The notes beneath the pieces were generated by a model. The model was not told the origin of the DNA, did not search any database, and saw only the letters and a program-made list of their open reading frames with translations. From NCBI GenBank assembly GCA_010279815.1, contig QEOQ01000690.1:50688-114687 (forward strand): a DNA stretch of 64,000 nt. The letters run 5' to 3'. Both the position numbers and the translations under genes were made by a program. Within the stretch, counting starts at the first letter, position 1; the number at the start of each line of letters is the position of its first letter. This DNA comes from Brachionus plicatilis (lineage: Eukaryota; Rotifera; Eurotatoria; Ploima; Brachionidae). This document shows, one piece after another, positions 23,062 to 36,900 of the stretch.

Positions 23062-26000
23062 TTTTCCTATCTAGATTAATTCAAGTTTTCACAAAAATCA
23101 TACGATTTTTTGAAGTTATTTGAAAAAAAAAAGAGTGCAGCTCCTAGCCAAGCATTCTACTTTGGCGCTTTTAGTTTTATAAAAAAAAAAATTTTTTTTT
23201 TAGCTAAGAAGATTTTGTATGATTTAGATAAAATAATTTTGATTTTTTTTCTTATGTAATATTTTTATAACATGAGCTTTAAATAAGATAGAGAAAAGAT
23301 TAAAATAATTTTTTTAAAATTTTTTAAAAATAATTTTTGCCCATCTTGGTGCAGTTCGACCAAATGTGCGCCCGAATTTAGACAGACCTGGCCTCGAGCC
23401 TACTGTCCACTTTGTTTTTTTGAGATTTTCTAATTTGGATAAAATAAATAAATAACAAAAAATTGTGTCAAGTCTCGTCAAGAGTATGATTCTTTTTTTT
23501 GTAAAAGAGAAAGCGAAAATTTTTGATAAAGATGCTTTTTAAAATAAATTGTTTTAATTTATCATTGTTACAAAGTAATTTTTGTTTTTTTTTTTTCTAA
23601 ATAGTTTCGAGTTTAGCTTAGAAATTAGTGGCTAACAATTGGTAATTTTTTTGTTGACAAAAGGAAAATAATTTAATTTTGAAGTCTTTGTAAAAGGTTA
23701 CGTGAGCAGGTGATATGAACTCGTGCAAAATAAAATTTTATCTTTCATTGAAAAACATCAATTTATGCTTAAATTAATTCTTATCTACTAAAGACTAAAA
23801 TTAAATTATTCGATTTGGCAATTTTAGTTTAGAAATTAATTCAAAAAAATTTTTAGAACAATAAAAAATTGAAAAAATTTTCTTTTAATTTTCGAATTGA
23901 AAAAAAAAAACACAACAATTTTTTTAATTATTAATTTTATAGAAATTAAATGTTTGGCATTCATTTCTTGGTCAATAACAATTTTAAATTTAAATAAAGA
24001 TCACAAAGAAAAACTAAAAAGTTTTAGATTCTTAATGAGATTTTGAAAAAAAAAATCACATCGGTCTAAAGAACTATTTGAAACTTTTTATGCATCACTA
24101 TTTTTTTTTATAAAAAATAAATTTTATTATAAATAAATTAGCAGATTTATATTATAGATTTAGATAAATATTTTACTCTTTTTTAATAAGAATCCAAGGT
24201 AAGAATAATTTTTTTTAAATTCATCTCATAAATCTTTTAAATCGAAGAAAAAATTATAATGAACAATAATGAATGATAAATAGCAAAATTTATTGAGTTT
24301 GGAATGCAAATTTAATTGTTATCAAAAGATATTTTTTTCAATTAATTAAATTCAAGGGTTTTATCAAAATTTTTTATTTTTTGTCGAAACGGAAACTTGT
24401 GTTTAAAACAAAAATTAAAAAAGCGTCCAAGTGTAAAAATATGTAATTAGAAGTATGGCATGCTGAAAATTACCTGTGCTAATTAATTGTATTAATGATT
24501 TCGAGAATTTTGTTTTTTAAAAAGCCAAAAAATATTTGATATTTAACATCTCTTATCGCGCATTCTCAATTTAGCTACATTTTTTGGCCTAAACTAAATT
24601 TAAAAATTGATTTAGAAAAATCATTGATTAAAGAAAAAATTTATTTTTCTATTTACTCACCATAAACTCTTGCCAACTGCTACCAAAACTTGAATCTTAT
24701 TTCTAAATGGAATTACTCCTATAAAAAAGATACCATCGCAATATTTGATTATTTTTAGAAATAAACTAGAATTTTGCTTATCTTCATTTAGCTGTGGCAA
24801 TGGTTGACTTTATTCAAATAAAACTTTTTTAATTTAAAAAATAATTTGATTTAATTTTTTTTAATTTAAATAGAAAGAATTTAGAAAATTAGTTTTGATT
24901 TTTATAAAGTTGACCATTGACACTACTTAATAAATATAAGTCAAATTCAAGTTTATTTCTAGATAAATTAAAAAAATTTTCATAACATGGTTTCTATAGA
25001 AATATTTCCAAAAGTAAATATTTTATAACAACTAATAGAAGGAAAAGGGTTTAGAGTACTATATTTTTAATTATTATTTATTAATTCAAGGCTCATAGGC
25101 AAAAAAAACTGTATCAAAAAAAATTCAAAATTGTTAATTTAATTCAAAATGGGTATCTTATAAAACAATTAATCACATGGAAATTTATCATTTTGTATTA
25201 TAATCCACTTTTAAAAAGCCTTTTAGAATTAATAAAAAAAATATTTTGAACTAGGCAGTTCTACATTCTTTAAAAATTAAAAAGAGCCAAAAAGTGAACA
25301 TTTTTTCCTAATTCTTGATTAAACAAATCTAAAATTTAATTTTGATCAATTTTAAATGAAAAACTCTATTCTCAATTTCGACCACTTTTTCAATTTCATA
25401 ATTTAATAAGAGAAAAAAAACTATTTCATAAATTTTTTAATATCATTTATTTATTTGTCATAAATTTTTTCAGAACTGCTCTATTTTATTAGAACTTTGT
25501 TAATTTACGTAATTCAATGTTATTTTACGTAAAATTACTATTAAAATATCGTGTAATTTAAACTAAAATTCAACTATGATTTGTTTAATGAGCCCATAAA
25601 TTCACAAAGAAAAGAGACAAATAATCAATTTTAATTAAGGAAAAAGATAATTTTTACACTTTACTCAAGTGGAAAAAAATCATTTTAAGTAATTTGTATG
25701 ATTTTGAAAATCGCGTGCAAGCATCGGCCAGGGCTTTTAATTAACATTTAAGCAAATTAGATTAGAATAACTAAGGATGCTGAAAATGCAAAAAACTTGT
25801 TTTTTTTTGAATGATCAAAGGAAATAAATTTAAAAGCAAATTATGAATTTAATAAATTAATGGTTGATGAGTTTGAAAAAAAATCGATTAAAAAAGACAC
25901 CTTCGAGCCTATTTTTGCTGGTCTCTAGCGAGTTCTAAAGGTGAAAAGACCTGACAGTAATTGATCAAATAAAAATAAATGCATGATAAGTCTATTTAGT

Positions 26001-26555
26001 TTTATTATAAAAAAAAATAAAAAAAATTTTTTTTTTTTAGGAAGTATAAGAAACACACAGCTACAAAACAAATTAAACAAAAATCGAAGCAATACACAAC
26101 CAGCCCAAAGATTAAAAAGCTCAAATGGAATCGAATTTTTCTTTCCTCGATTCATAATTTGAACAAATATTTCCATTTCAATTAACTAAACAACAATTTC
26201 AATAAGTCTCATATAACCAGAAAGAATGCATCGTGAATAATTATTTTTCTTTTATATGTTTTGGTTTTCGTAGAATTATTATAATTTCTCTCTCTCTCTC
26301 TCTATCGATTTAGTTGTTCATTCAACTTGCTTTCACACATAGTCCCATCCATTGTACCAAAGTTTTGACATTTTTTTAGATAACATTAAAATGTAAACGG
26401 GCGAGCACACTGGCCCAAGAGACAATCAAAAAGTTCAAAGTATTCCACGTTTTAAACCTAAATGACTCATGATCAACACTGTTCATTTTTTACATAAAAA
26501 ATTTGTTAATCGGCACATTTTCTAATGAAAGTTCTTTTTCATTAATCGATAAAAA
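23062..26555. other. Intergenic between divergent ORP and unc-13 genes
   Basis: Mostly AT-rich and empty. A locally GC-richer patch at 23335-23415 (contains GTGCAGTTCGACC and CTGGCCTCGAGCC) may be a 5' exon or promoter part of the ORP gene. TTTACGTAA-type motifs occur at 25505-25545, a (CT)n run at 26287-26303. The last kilobase should contain the unc-13 promoter, but no defined element is recognisable. Confidence 0.45.
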
Positions 26556-27933
26556 ATGTCAATTTTATGCGTCATAGGTAAGCTTTTAGTCTATCATGAA
26601 ACATTTTCCAGCATTTTTGTTCTTTCACTCAAAATAAAAAAAAATATTTTTAAAATTCAATTCTTTGACTGATACATGATTTTTGGAAAAAAATTTAAAA
26701 TCAAATATCAAACTGATCAATTAGCTGCTTTAATTTAGAAATAAACCAGCAAAATAATTAAATACAGTGGTGATTTGTTAACAGTATTTTACGAAAAATT
26801 AGGTAAAATAGCGTAAATTGACCAAATTTTACCACATTTTACGTAAATTAACGTAAAATCCGAAAAGTGAAAAAGAGGTATTTTACGAAAAATCGCGTAA
26901 ATTTTCAGGATTTTGAGATAATTTTGGCAAAATTTGGTAAAATTCAAAATGGCCAATTCAAAATTCACAATTTTTGAAAAGATGTCTTTTTTTTCGAAAA
27001 TTTAAAATTAACTATTTTTTAACCATTTTATGAAAAAAAAACTTTTTTAAATTTTCGATTTGACCAAATTTTGCCAAAATTATCTCAAAATCCTGAAAAT
27101 TTACGCGATTTTTCGTAAAATACCTCTTTTTCACTTTTCGGATTTTACGTTAATTTACGTAAAATGTGGTAAAATTTGGTCAATTTACGCTATTTTACCT
27201 AATTTTTCGTAAAATACTGTTAACAAATCACCACTGCAACAATGAATTTCACCTTTCTAATCTTGAATAAAATTGAAGTTAAATTTTTGAATTTTTTAAA
27301 ATTTTTCTAAAGTAAAAGAAGCGCATATAAATGGACTTGAGAATAATTTTAACACTTATGTGGTGGTTAAAATTGGCGCCGTCAAATCGACCAGCAAAGT
27401 GGTCCAGGGTGTTCAGCCAGCATGGCAGGAGGAGTTTTTTTTGTAAGCCAGCAAAAAAAGGAATAAAGTTAAATAATTTTTGTTCCCAAAGTGAGATAAA
27501 TGAGCAAGATGAAGGCCTAACTATTGAACTTTGGAACAGAGGCGTGCGTTGGGACAATCTTTTGGGCTTGTATTGGCTTCCACTCTTCCAAGTTAATCAG
27601 TCAAACTGTGCCAATGAGCCATCTAACGATTTGAGAATATCGCTAGACTCCGAATTGTGTCTGCAAGATGGCATTGTGGTCGGTACACAAATTGGCACTG
27701 GTCACATGTTGATGCTGAACGCTCGCATCGAGTCCTCAAGTGTTGAATCAAACGAAATCGAGAGCATCGAACTGCAGCAAAAGTTGGATTTGCTTGATCA
27801 CGTGCTTAAAAAGGTAAATTAGAATCAGAAGAAAGAAAAAAATAAAGAGAAAAAAAAAAAAAATTTTTTTTAGAATGCCAGTCTTGAGTCTGATACTGAA
27901 TCATTTTTAATTTTTAAAAACATTCAAAATCGG
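26556..27933 (+). CDS. unc-13: unc-13 exons 1-4: start codon and C2A domain
   Basis: Exon 1 is only 22 bp (MSILCVI, like MSLLCVGV of vertebrate Munc13). It joins across a 735-bp intron to exon 2 ([20 protein letters not shown]...), then across a 49-bp intron to exon 3 ([17 protein letters not shown]), whose order and spacing follow the Munc13 C2A domain. In the family this domain homodimerises or binds the RIM zinc finger, coupling priming to the active zone. Exon 4 (20 codons, [10 protein letters not shown]...) is in phase with good splice sites but has no clear counterpart I can name, so it may be alternatively used. Confidence 0.88.
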
Positions 27934-30900
27934 GTAAACTTCATTTATTTTGATTGATGTATTTTTTTTATTTTTTTTTTTGTTTCCAATTTTTAATGAT
28001 AAAAAAAATTAATAGACAACATATTGTAAATTTTTGAAAAAAGCTCATCTCCTCTCATTTTTTGCTTTATTTAAAAAATTAAAACAATTTACAAAAAAAA
28101 AGAAAAGAAAAAATTTTATTTTTGTTCAACACTAAAAAAAAAAGAAAAAAAAAGAGTAAAATGTCATCGTTTAAGAGCTCAATAAACGATTCTGGAAATG
28201 GCACCATAAATCAAAATGACGAGTTGAACGAGACCGAGCCAGGACGCAAACTGCCCGGTACTGAGCAACCACAGCACGGCGACACGTCTAGTGAAGAAGA
28301 ATTCCTAAACGATGCAAATTTGAGCCATAATGCAGCCTGTAAGTTGGCGTTCTTTGACTAATCAGTCCTATAGACATATTGCTTTTGATCAAGTCAAATT
28401 CTTTCCATTTTAATTTAAGACTTCTTTATCAAATTTTAATCAAACCTATACTTTTTTTTCTAAATTATTAACTTGCATTATGTTTTCCATATCGTGCACC
28501 CTAATCATACTGATAAAAAGAAAGAAAGAAAGATAAAAAGCTCTGTGCGCGACACAATTTTTTCATCAGATACCAAATATGTGGAACTTGTTGTGAACGC
28601 GTCTCATTTTCAGGACCCAATTGTGTCAAATGAGTTCTTTAATCTTCTAATGTATGTTCCTCGCTTAATTTTGAGGGTTTAATGAAAAAAAAATATATAT
28701 GAAAAAAAAGTTCGAAAATCAATATTTTTTATTGTTATTTGTGTTTGAATTATTAATTTTGTTTGAAGCTGGGCTCTCATGCTCTCAAATAAATAAAGGT
28801 AAATAAAAGATCGGCTTATGCAAGACGTTTTGTTCGCTAAAGAGACAAAATATTGCCTGAGTTAATCAATTTTAAATTTATTCAAGAGATGCTTTTAATG
28901 AGAGGTTCTCAAATTGTTTATCTAAGGAAACAGGATTTATTAAATAATAATAATAATAAAAATGATGATGATGATGATGATTAGTTTTGCATATATAATA
29001 TGAGTTCAAAAATGCCATCAAATTACTCTAAGTTTAATTAATTCGAATTAGGGAATTTTCTTTGAGAATTGTTTGTTCAGAATAATTTTCTCAATTTCGA
29101 ACAACAAGCGGAATTCCTAGGAGAAAATCCATTTTCGAAAAGGTAGCTCAAAATTGGAAAAATAAAATTCTTATACTCTTAGGAAACAAAATGTGAATTG
29201 AGCTAGAAATAAAAAAATATGCTTTTTTGATAGCTTGGAAATTTCCAAGTCTTAATTTGGTTGCATGTCTCTGAGGGCCAACAGTTCTTGTTTGCAGACA
29301 ACCTGCATATCAAGATACCAAACAGTTACCAAACCGTACCATACAGTTTTAATTAGCTCAAAAATCGATTTTAATGTTCATGCTGACTTCATTAATTTTC
29401 ATCCCTCATAGCAAAGGTAGTCTATGTTGCACAAGTTTTCCAGTTATCTCTTGTGTCAGGAAATCAAGAAATTTGAAGCAATTAAATTTTTGTTTTCATT
29501 TGTTTCATTGATTTTTATTTTCAGTCATCAATATAATTAATAATTTAAAAAATTATAATTTTCATTTATTTAATTTTATCAAACCGAAAATTTCTTTTGA
29601 TTATTATTTTTGTTTTTCACATTGGCTCCTAATGGTGCCAATTTAAATAGAAATTAAAAATTAAAAAATGAAACATTAGCTAAAAAATGTGTCAACTTTG
29701 TCTATGTTTTGCTAGGAGATAAAAAATAAATGTTATTTTTGCTCTATGGCTGCAAATTGTGCAATTAAATTTTTAAATATCAGTTTTAATTGTGACTTTA
29801 GTTTATAATAATTTTAAGCTGATAGTTTTTATATTATTTGTTCAATTGTTAATGAGCTCCTGAGTGTGGGAAAATAAAAAGCTCATTTTGGCCTCGGACT
29901 AGAGAAAAAATCCGACTGTCAATCAAAACACTGAATAATTGATCAGAAATTTGTGTTTTTTGTCAAATTAAAATTTTAACTAAATAATTTATGAAAAATT
30001 GAGTTTTTTTTTTTCCAAAAAAATTTTTTTTTATTATTTCTAAGGGTTAAGAAAAGCTAAAAGCTTTGTGCTGAATTTATTCAGCCGAAATGTCAAGTAT
30101 TCTGCATTCTATTTGGTAACAGAGGCACTTATCTAGACTCAAAAACCCATTCTAGATTCACAGAGCTATCTAGTACGACTGAACAAAAAAGAGCTTGATT
30201 TCAAAAGCTCAGTGGGAAATTGTAGCCCGCATGCACACACAACCGGAAACTCTGAATGCCAACCAGCCTCTGAAAATCTTCCATTTGTCTCTTCCTGTCA
30301 ACAGAAAAATCAATAATTCAAATCTAATTCCAATTTCAAGATCAATAAGATAAGCAAAGATATAAGAAAATGATGCGTTTTAAATCTCAGCAATTTTAAA
30401 ATCGATTTTTTATTATTCGCTCGGAACCAAATTGTTTAGACATTATTTTTGTTTGAATTATGCTAAGGTAGTCAATTAAAAGGGGGCTGGCAGCTCGCTT
30501 TTTTCTTTTTTCTCTCTTTACCTGAGCACCCGATGATGAAAATAGACTCGGGCTGAAAAAATGTTCCATTCTAGAATATGCTGATGTTATTTTAAGTGAA
30601 ATTTTACACTTGGGTGGGCTAATGGAACTTGGCATCAAACATTTTCCACTAGAATAATTTTTTTTATTTATTAATATTTTTTTTCTCGCAGCAAAAAATA
30701 AAAAATTTGAAAAAAATTTTAATTAATTTAATGGAAGTTTAGCTAGTGTTCTGCCAGAGTGGCTGCAAGTAAACGCTGAGCCGGTTTTGTCAAGTCTGAG
30801 AAAGACTTTGGCGCATTTTTTGCACCAAGCAATTTATTTTTCTCAGAGACTAATTGAAATGTCATTATTAGCAACTGATATTTAGAGAAATTTAAGAGCT

Positions 30901-33900
30901 CAATATGAATATTAAATAGTCCCTATGTCAAGCATTTTAATATAAACAAAATGCCAAACAAGAAAGCCAAAAAAGGCTTCTTCCTTATTTATTTTGTTTT
31001 TGGTGACAATTTTTTATTAAACAAAACAGGAAAAATTTAAATGTGTTTGTGCTGGCATGTTTATCTGCCAGGCCTCGTTTTTTTATGTTATCCAAAAATA
31101 AGCAATAAAAAAATCCAATTTATCCAATTTTTTATTTAATAATAAAAGAGGAAAAAAAAAACTTTTGAATTAAAAACTCGATTTATTTTTTTAATAAAAT
31201 TTTCTAGTCATTGTTAGAGATAAATTAAGTTCGCTTGTCTACCTTTAAAGAGTCCAAGTGCGTAGATGATAGAGCGTCATGAAAGCGCCCATGTCCCACC
31301 TAGAGCAAATAACTAAATACCGGGACCGGCTTGAATTAAAAGCAATATGTTTAAATTTATTGGCTTGGATAAGTTTGACTTTGGCCTAAGTGCCGAAAGC
31401 TTTTTGGACAATGTTCAAAATATTTTTACCAAAGGCTTTTCGGACGATTCGGACCTGATATCGGACAAAAGCTTTGCAACACAGCCAAATGGCGCCTACA
31501 ACCGCAACAACTACCCGAGTTCGACAGGGACCCAGCGGCGCAGACTGCCCGCTCAGCCACCAGTCACATTTTCCACTTTGTTCAACTCGGCACCTGATAA
31601 AAATTCGTCCACAACGAGTCCACAGGCGTCTTTGGTGCGCACACCGACCAAAACAGCCGCAGAACGAATCGCCAATGCCAGTTTTATCTCCTCGAACTAT
31701 TCATCCACATCACCGCCTCCCAATCTTTCGCGCCGAGACTCAGCTCAGTCGTCGCTCCACTCCGAGACCAGGTCCAACCACAAGCCTTCCGACCCCAGCC
31801 AGAACCACTCTCGGACCAATCTGCCTTGTGATCAGCAAGAAGCCGATGCAAGCATGGACACTTTGTCTTACAACAGCCGCCCACTCGCGCCCAAAGTCAA
31901 GAGAAGCGAAGCCCACAATTCAAATGATAATCTAAAATCCAATTTGTCTGATGTGCCCAGTGACAACCAGTTTCTAATGAGCCCGAGCATTTTGGGCAAC
32001 TTTGGTGCCGCTGGTTTTAGGCGGCCCTATTTTTTTAAGCACACAGGCAGCTCGCCTAGAGACCGATGGCTCCGCGCTTACGAATTTGTCAAGCACCAAC
32101 TTCCAAATGTAAGTAGATTTTTTTTTAACTCTCAATAGATCAAGGAGCATGGAACAATGTTTGGATAAGGAAAATTTTTTTTTTTTTAACAAAATAATTG
32201 GCATTTGCTCAAGCGTGGAAAATTGTAAAAGACAATTTTTTATCATTGGAATTATTCAGATTTTGATAATGAGAAATTTTTTTCGTATTTTTCCTATTTG
32301 ATAATTTGGCCAAATGATTTCTGTCTTTTCTGAAATTAACTCTGTTTCAAATAAAGTAATAAAATAGTTCGAATTTTGATAAATATTTATAATCAAAAAT
32401 AAAAAAAAACAAAAATGCAAATATTTTTTTTGGATAAATCAAGTTGAGCATTAAAATGCTTTGATTTTTTATTTAGCATATAGAACAAAATATTTTTTAC
32501 TTTTTTTTAGTTAATTTTAAAATTTGAATTTTTTTAACTAACAAAACGAACAAAAATAAACGTAAATTATTTTTTTTTATTTTTGTGAATACAACTGGCT
32601 TTAATTGTAATTTAGATTTTTTTTCCTCAAAAATTTAATTTCGGTAATATGACACTTGGCCGTATAATTTTTACATCTATTATTCAGCTTTTTGAGAATT
32701 CATTCTATTAACATGGTTTTAGTTTCGTATTTTTAAAATTGTTTTAGATATTTAACAAAATGAAATCAAAGACATGACAAAAATAGTATTATTAAAAGCA
32801 GCAGTACAGTTAAAGCTAATTTATTTGTTTTATTAAAATGTCTAAAATTCGATTTTTCTTCCAGAATAAATAATTGGCACACTTTGATTGCCGATTTTAT
32901 TTTTTTTTGTTGCCTTTAGCTCTAATTTTAAATGCTATGAAACAAAATCTATTCTAACAAAAAATTAAAAAGATTAAAAAGATTAAAAAATTTATTTTTA
33001 TTAAGTAAATTTTACTTACAAAATTAATAAAAGGGTTAATTTTTTAGCTTGTTTATAATCAATTAACCAATTTTAACCAAGAATCATCAAAAATAACAGA
33101 TTGATTTAATTAATTTAATTTTAAATAACAAAAATAAAGTTTACTTATAAAAATTTTGTTTACTTATAGAATTTCTTAAAAAGTTTATTTTTTAATATAT
33201 TAGTGATTATTTTTTTTCTGACAACTTTTTACTAAAAAAGAGAGCGGAGAATTTTTAGTTGCATTATTTTCATTATTTTCTATTTATAGCCAATTCTGGC
33301 GATTAAAAAGTAAATTAATTTATACTTTTACAATAAAATTAAATTAAATTAAATTTAAAATTAATTATTAAATGAAAAATATAGAATGATTTTTTAAAAT
33401 GTTAACATTTTGAGAATTACCAAACAAATAGAAAATAAAAGTGTTTTAAAATATGAAATTAAATGAAATTTTTAAAAAATTTTTTAAAGAATTTTTTTTT
33501 TTAAATAATGAATGCTGTAGTAAATAAATTTAAATTTTTATTCAGAATTGGTGGAATAAAAGGAAAAAAATCTCCATTTGTCCACATTAATTGAATTTTT
33601 AAATTTTTTTGTGACAAATTGAAACTATCAAATAGTCTAAAAAATATAGTTATCTGTCAGATTTCGATGCTGATGTTAGCTTCGTCGCTATTTCGGTGAT
33701 TTTTTTAAGGGGTCATATTTGTATTTTTAAGAATGAGTGAGAAAAAAATGGGACATAATTGTGATCCATATTTTTCAAGAAATATTTAATTGGGGACTAT
33801 TCGATAGAACAAAATAGAGACAAATTAAAAATTCTTTTCTTCCAGTTTAATTTTAGCGGCAAAATTTATTTTCTCTGTGACTAAAAAATTAAAAAAACAT

Positions 33901-36900
33901 AAATAACAACAATAACAATAAATAGCCCGGAATTATATGAAAGAACAATTTTTTTCAAAAAGTTCAAACCCAGGTCGATTTTCTACTTATTTAGCTCATT
34001 AGCCGCAAAAGATGAAAACTAAGAGATGGCATTAAAATCATGCTATTTTTATTATTATGGAAATTAAAATCCAAAGAGTAACTACAACAACAACAAAAAA
34101 GATACCATCTTTTTTTTGCATAACTATTGCCAGGCAAAATCATTAATCGGCATAGTATTTTTAATATAAATTTTCATTTAAATAGGATTTATACTTATTA
34201 AATCATGCTGGGCTCGATTTTATTTAAATGAAAAAATACTAAGCTTTAGAAAATAAAAAAAATTAAGTCTTCAAAAATTTATTTTGGATAAATTTTGTTT
34301 AATTAAAAAAAAAAAATTTTTAGGCATTTAGAAAAACAACATTTTTCGACACCCTTAAGCCACTATTTAGATCATTTTCAGCATTTTTGTTATATTTTTA
34401 TTTTTTTCTCTATCACTATCACTAATACATGTCATAATTGCCATCTGTGGAAATTGCATAAAAATTTTCTAAATCTCTCAATTAAATCTGCGTCATATGA
34501 TGTTATCAAAATGTTTAAAAATTTCAGGCGCCTAGTTTTTTCCTATCTGCTTTTTTTGTTTAAATAAAAATGAATGAGTCAGAAGAGCGCTATCTGGCTC
34601 GGACAAGTTCGTCGGATTCAATAGGCCCCAAGTCCACTTTGGCACCGACAAGCCAGCATCAGGACTCGTCGAGCATCATGAGTCACACGCAGCCAATATC
34701 CGAGCTCGAGTGGGACAAAGAGTTGGACTTTGTGCGCAAGGCCGAGTCGGACACTCTCTCGGTCTACGACCTCAATGAACGCGTCCAGGAGTTGCTCAGG
34801 CAAAGGATCCTCGACTTCGAAATGCTCAGCCTCACCGAGTCGGTCAAAAATCTAAGTTGTTTTGAGGAGCCCGACAGCGAGCTCGATGACCAAAAGGGTC
34901 TGACCAGCGAGGACATTTTCAGGATTAAGTTTTTCAGCAAGGAGTCCAGCCGCATTTGCAGCCCTCAGCACCAATCTAGACCATGTGTCTACTCGCCAAT
35001 CACATTCGGTTCCCAATCCAGCATTTCTCTTCAATACAATTCCAATTTAGACCATTTTTCCAATTCCATGCCAGACTTGAGCTCCAAAAAAAGCAGCCAG
35101 CAAATTCAAATGGTTTCCAAGCACAGATCACTGTTGGACTTGTCCAATTTTAAATGTATATATGTACAGAGGTCAGAGTGTTTGGGGCATGATGGGCCCA
35201 GACTGAGCTATGGCTTGCCGCGAATGTCCCGACTTCAAACAATCAAGTGCTACCTAAACCGACTGGGAGAAAAAGTGAGAACAATGATCAAGGAGGCTTT
35301 TCGGAATGGGCGCAACAGTGCTGCCAAAGCAAACCAGTTGTATGCCATCAGAGAAGAAAGCTATGACATTATTGAATTGGATTCATCAATTTTAATGAAG
35401 CCATAATTTACTGCGACTTGCACTCGCAGCCCGATACAACTTTCGCTAATTTCATTTCTATGTTTCTCTTAATAAATCTTAAATTTTTTCTAAATAATAT
35501 TTTTATATCAAAGACAGATTTATGTGTTTTCTTCTTTTTTTTTTTTAATTTTTTGTTGAGGAAAAAAATTTCAGTTTAAATTTCAAGGTTAATTAACAGG
35601 CTAGTTAGTGCCCATGTCTCAAGAGACTGATTACCCTTTAGTTTATATAAATTAATTAGGAATAAAAAAAATATATAAAATTATTATTTTTCAAAAAAAA
35701 ATTATTGATTACATTTTTATTTGAAAAAATTTAACAACAAGTTATTTAAGTTAAATCTTTGCAAAATCTTTGCTGAACCTTCAATTCGTGTATATTATTT
35801 TAGTAGAATGATTATTTCATAGAGTTATTTTCATAGATTTTTGTTAAGGGATTAAATATAGAAAAATAATTCAAAAAAATTTATCATTTTTTTTTGCAAT
35901 GATAATCTCTCTTAATTTTTCATTAACAAAAATTGAAAAAATATTTAAAATTTTCCTTTAATCTACAAAAAACGAAAATTTTAATTTAAATTTATTTCAA
36001 GAGTTAATATAACGTAAATACATTTAAAATTTGTTCGCCAAAAAAAAATTTAAATTAATTAAATCTTTAAATTTTTCTGTTGAAGTTTTTAACATAATTT
36101 CTATGAAAAAAAAATTACATGAGTATATTTCTACGAAATATTTTCATACCAAAATTTATTCAATGAGTTTTGTTTAATTTTATTAATTTTCTATAAATAA
36201 TTTTTTTGATGAATTGATTCATCATCAAATCTTTATAAATTAAGTTAATATTATTGAAAATTAAAAGCCTGAATGTTGAAAACTTCGACATTGATCTCTT
36301 GATCACAAAGCAATATATTAATCTTGAATAAGAATAGTCAAAGTGTTTTTTGTCCACATTTCGATTTGGCCATCAGTTTTATTAGCTTATTGCTGTTTCT
36401 TAAATTATAATTCAAATTTCTTAGATTATTTTTATTTAGTCTTTTTTTTTAAATTTAAGCAAAAATTGTAATAAAAAATAGATTTGGAAGAGAAAGTTAC
36501 CATTCTTTCAAAAATTCTATGTTGAAATGAATATAGACCATATTTTTCTAAAACATTATTTATTTCATTAAAACCATTCTCTTCAAGCTTTAAATTTAAA
36601 AGTTTCATGATAAATATATATTATTTATTTATTTTTTAATCTGTACCAAGCTAATGCTCCTTCAGAATAAAAATCTAAATAAAAAAAAAATTAAAAGAAA
36701 ATTAAAAACGATAAATTGAAAAAGCTAGAGGTAAAACATGTCTAAATATTTGGAAATAGATATATAACAACTTTTAGGTAATTTATAGATATCTTCTTTC
36801 GAAGATTAGCATAAAAGTGTATAGCAAAAGTCAAAATACGGTAGAATAAAGGTCTTAAAAAATTGGAATTTAACTGAGGTAACATTATTGAATTGGATTA

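Noticed and set aside
25925..26176. 83-codon hydrophobic frame (minus)
   Set aside because: Phe/Leu/Ile/Lys-rich as expected from poly-A and poly-T-rich DNA; no splice context or homology that I can see.
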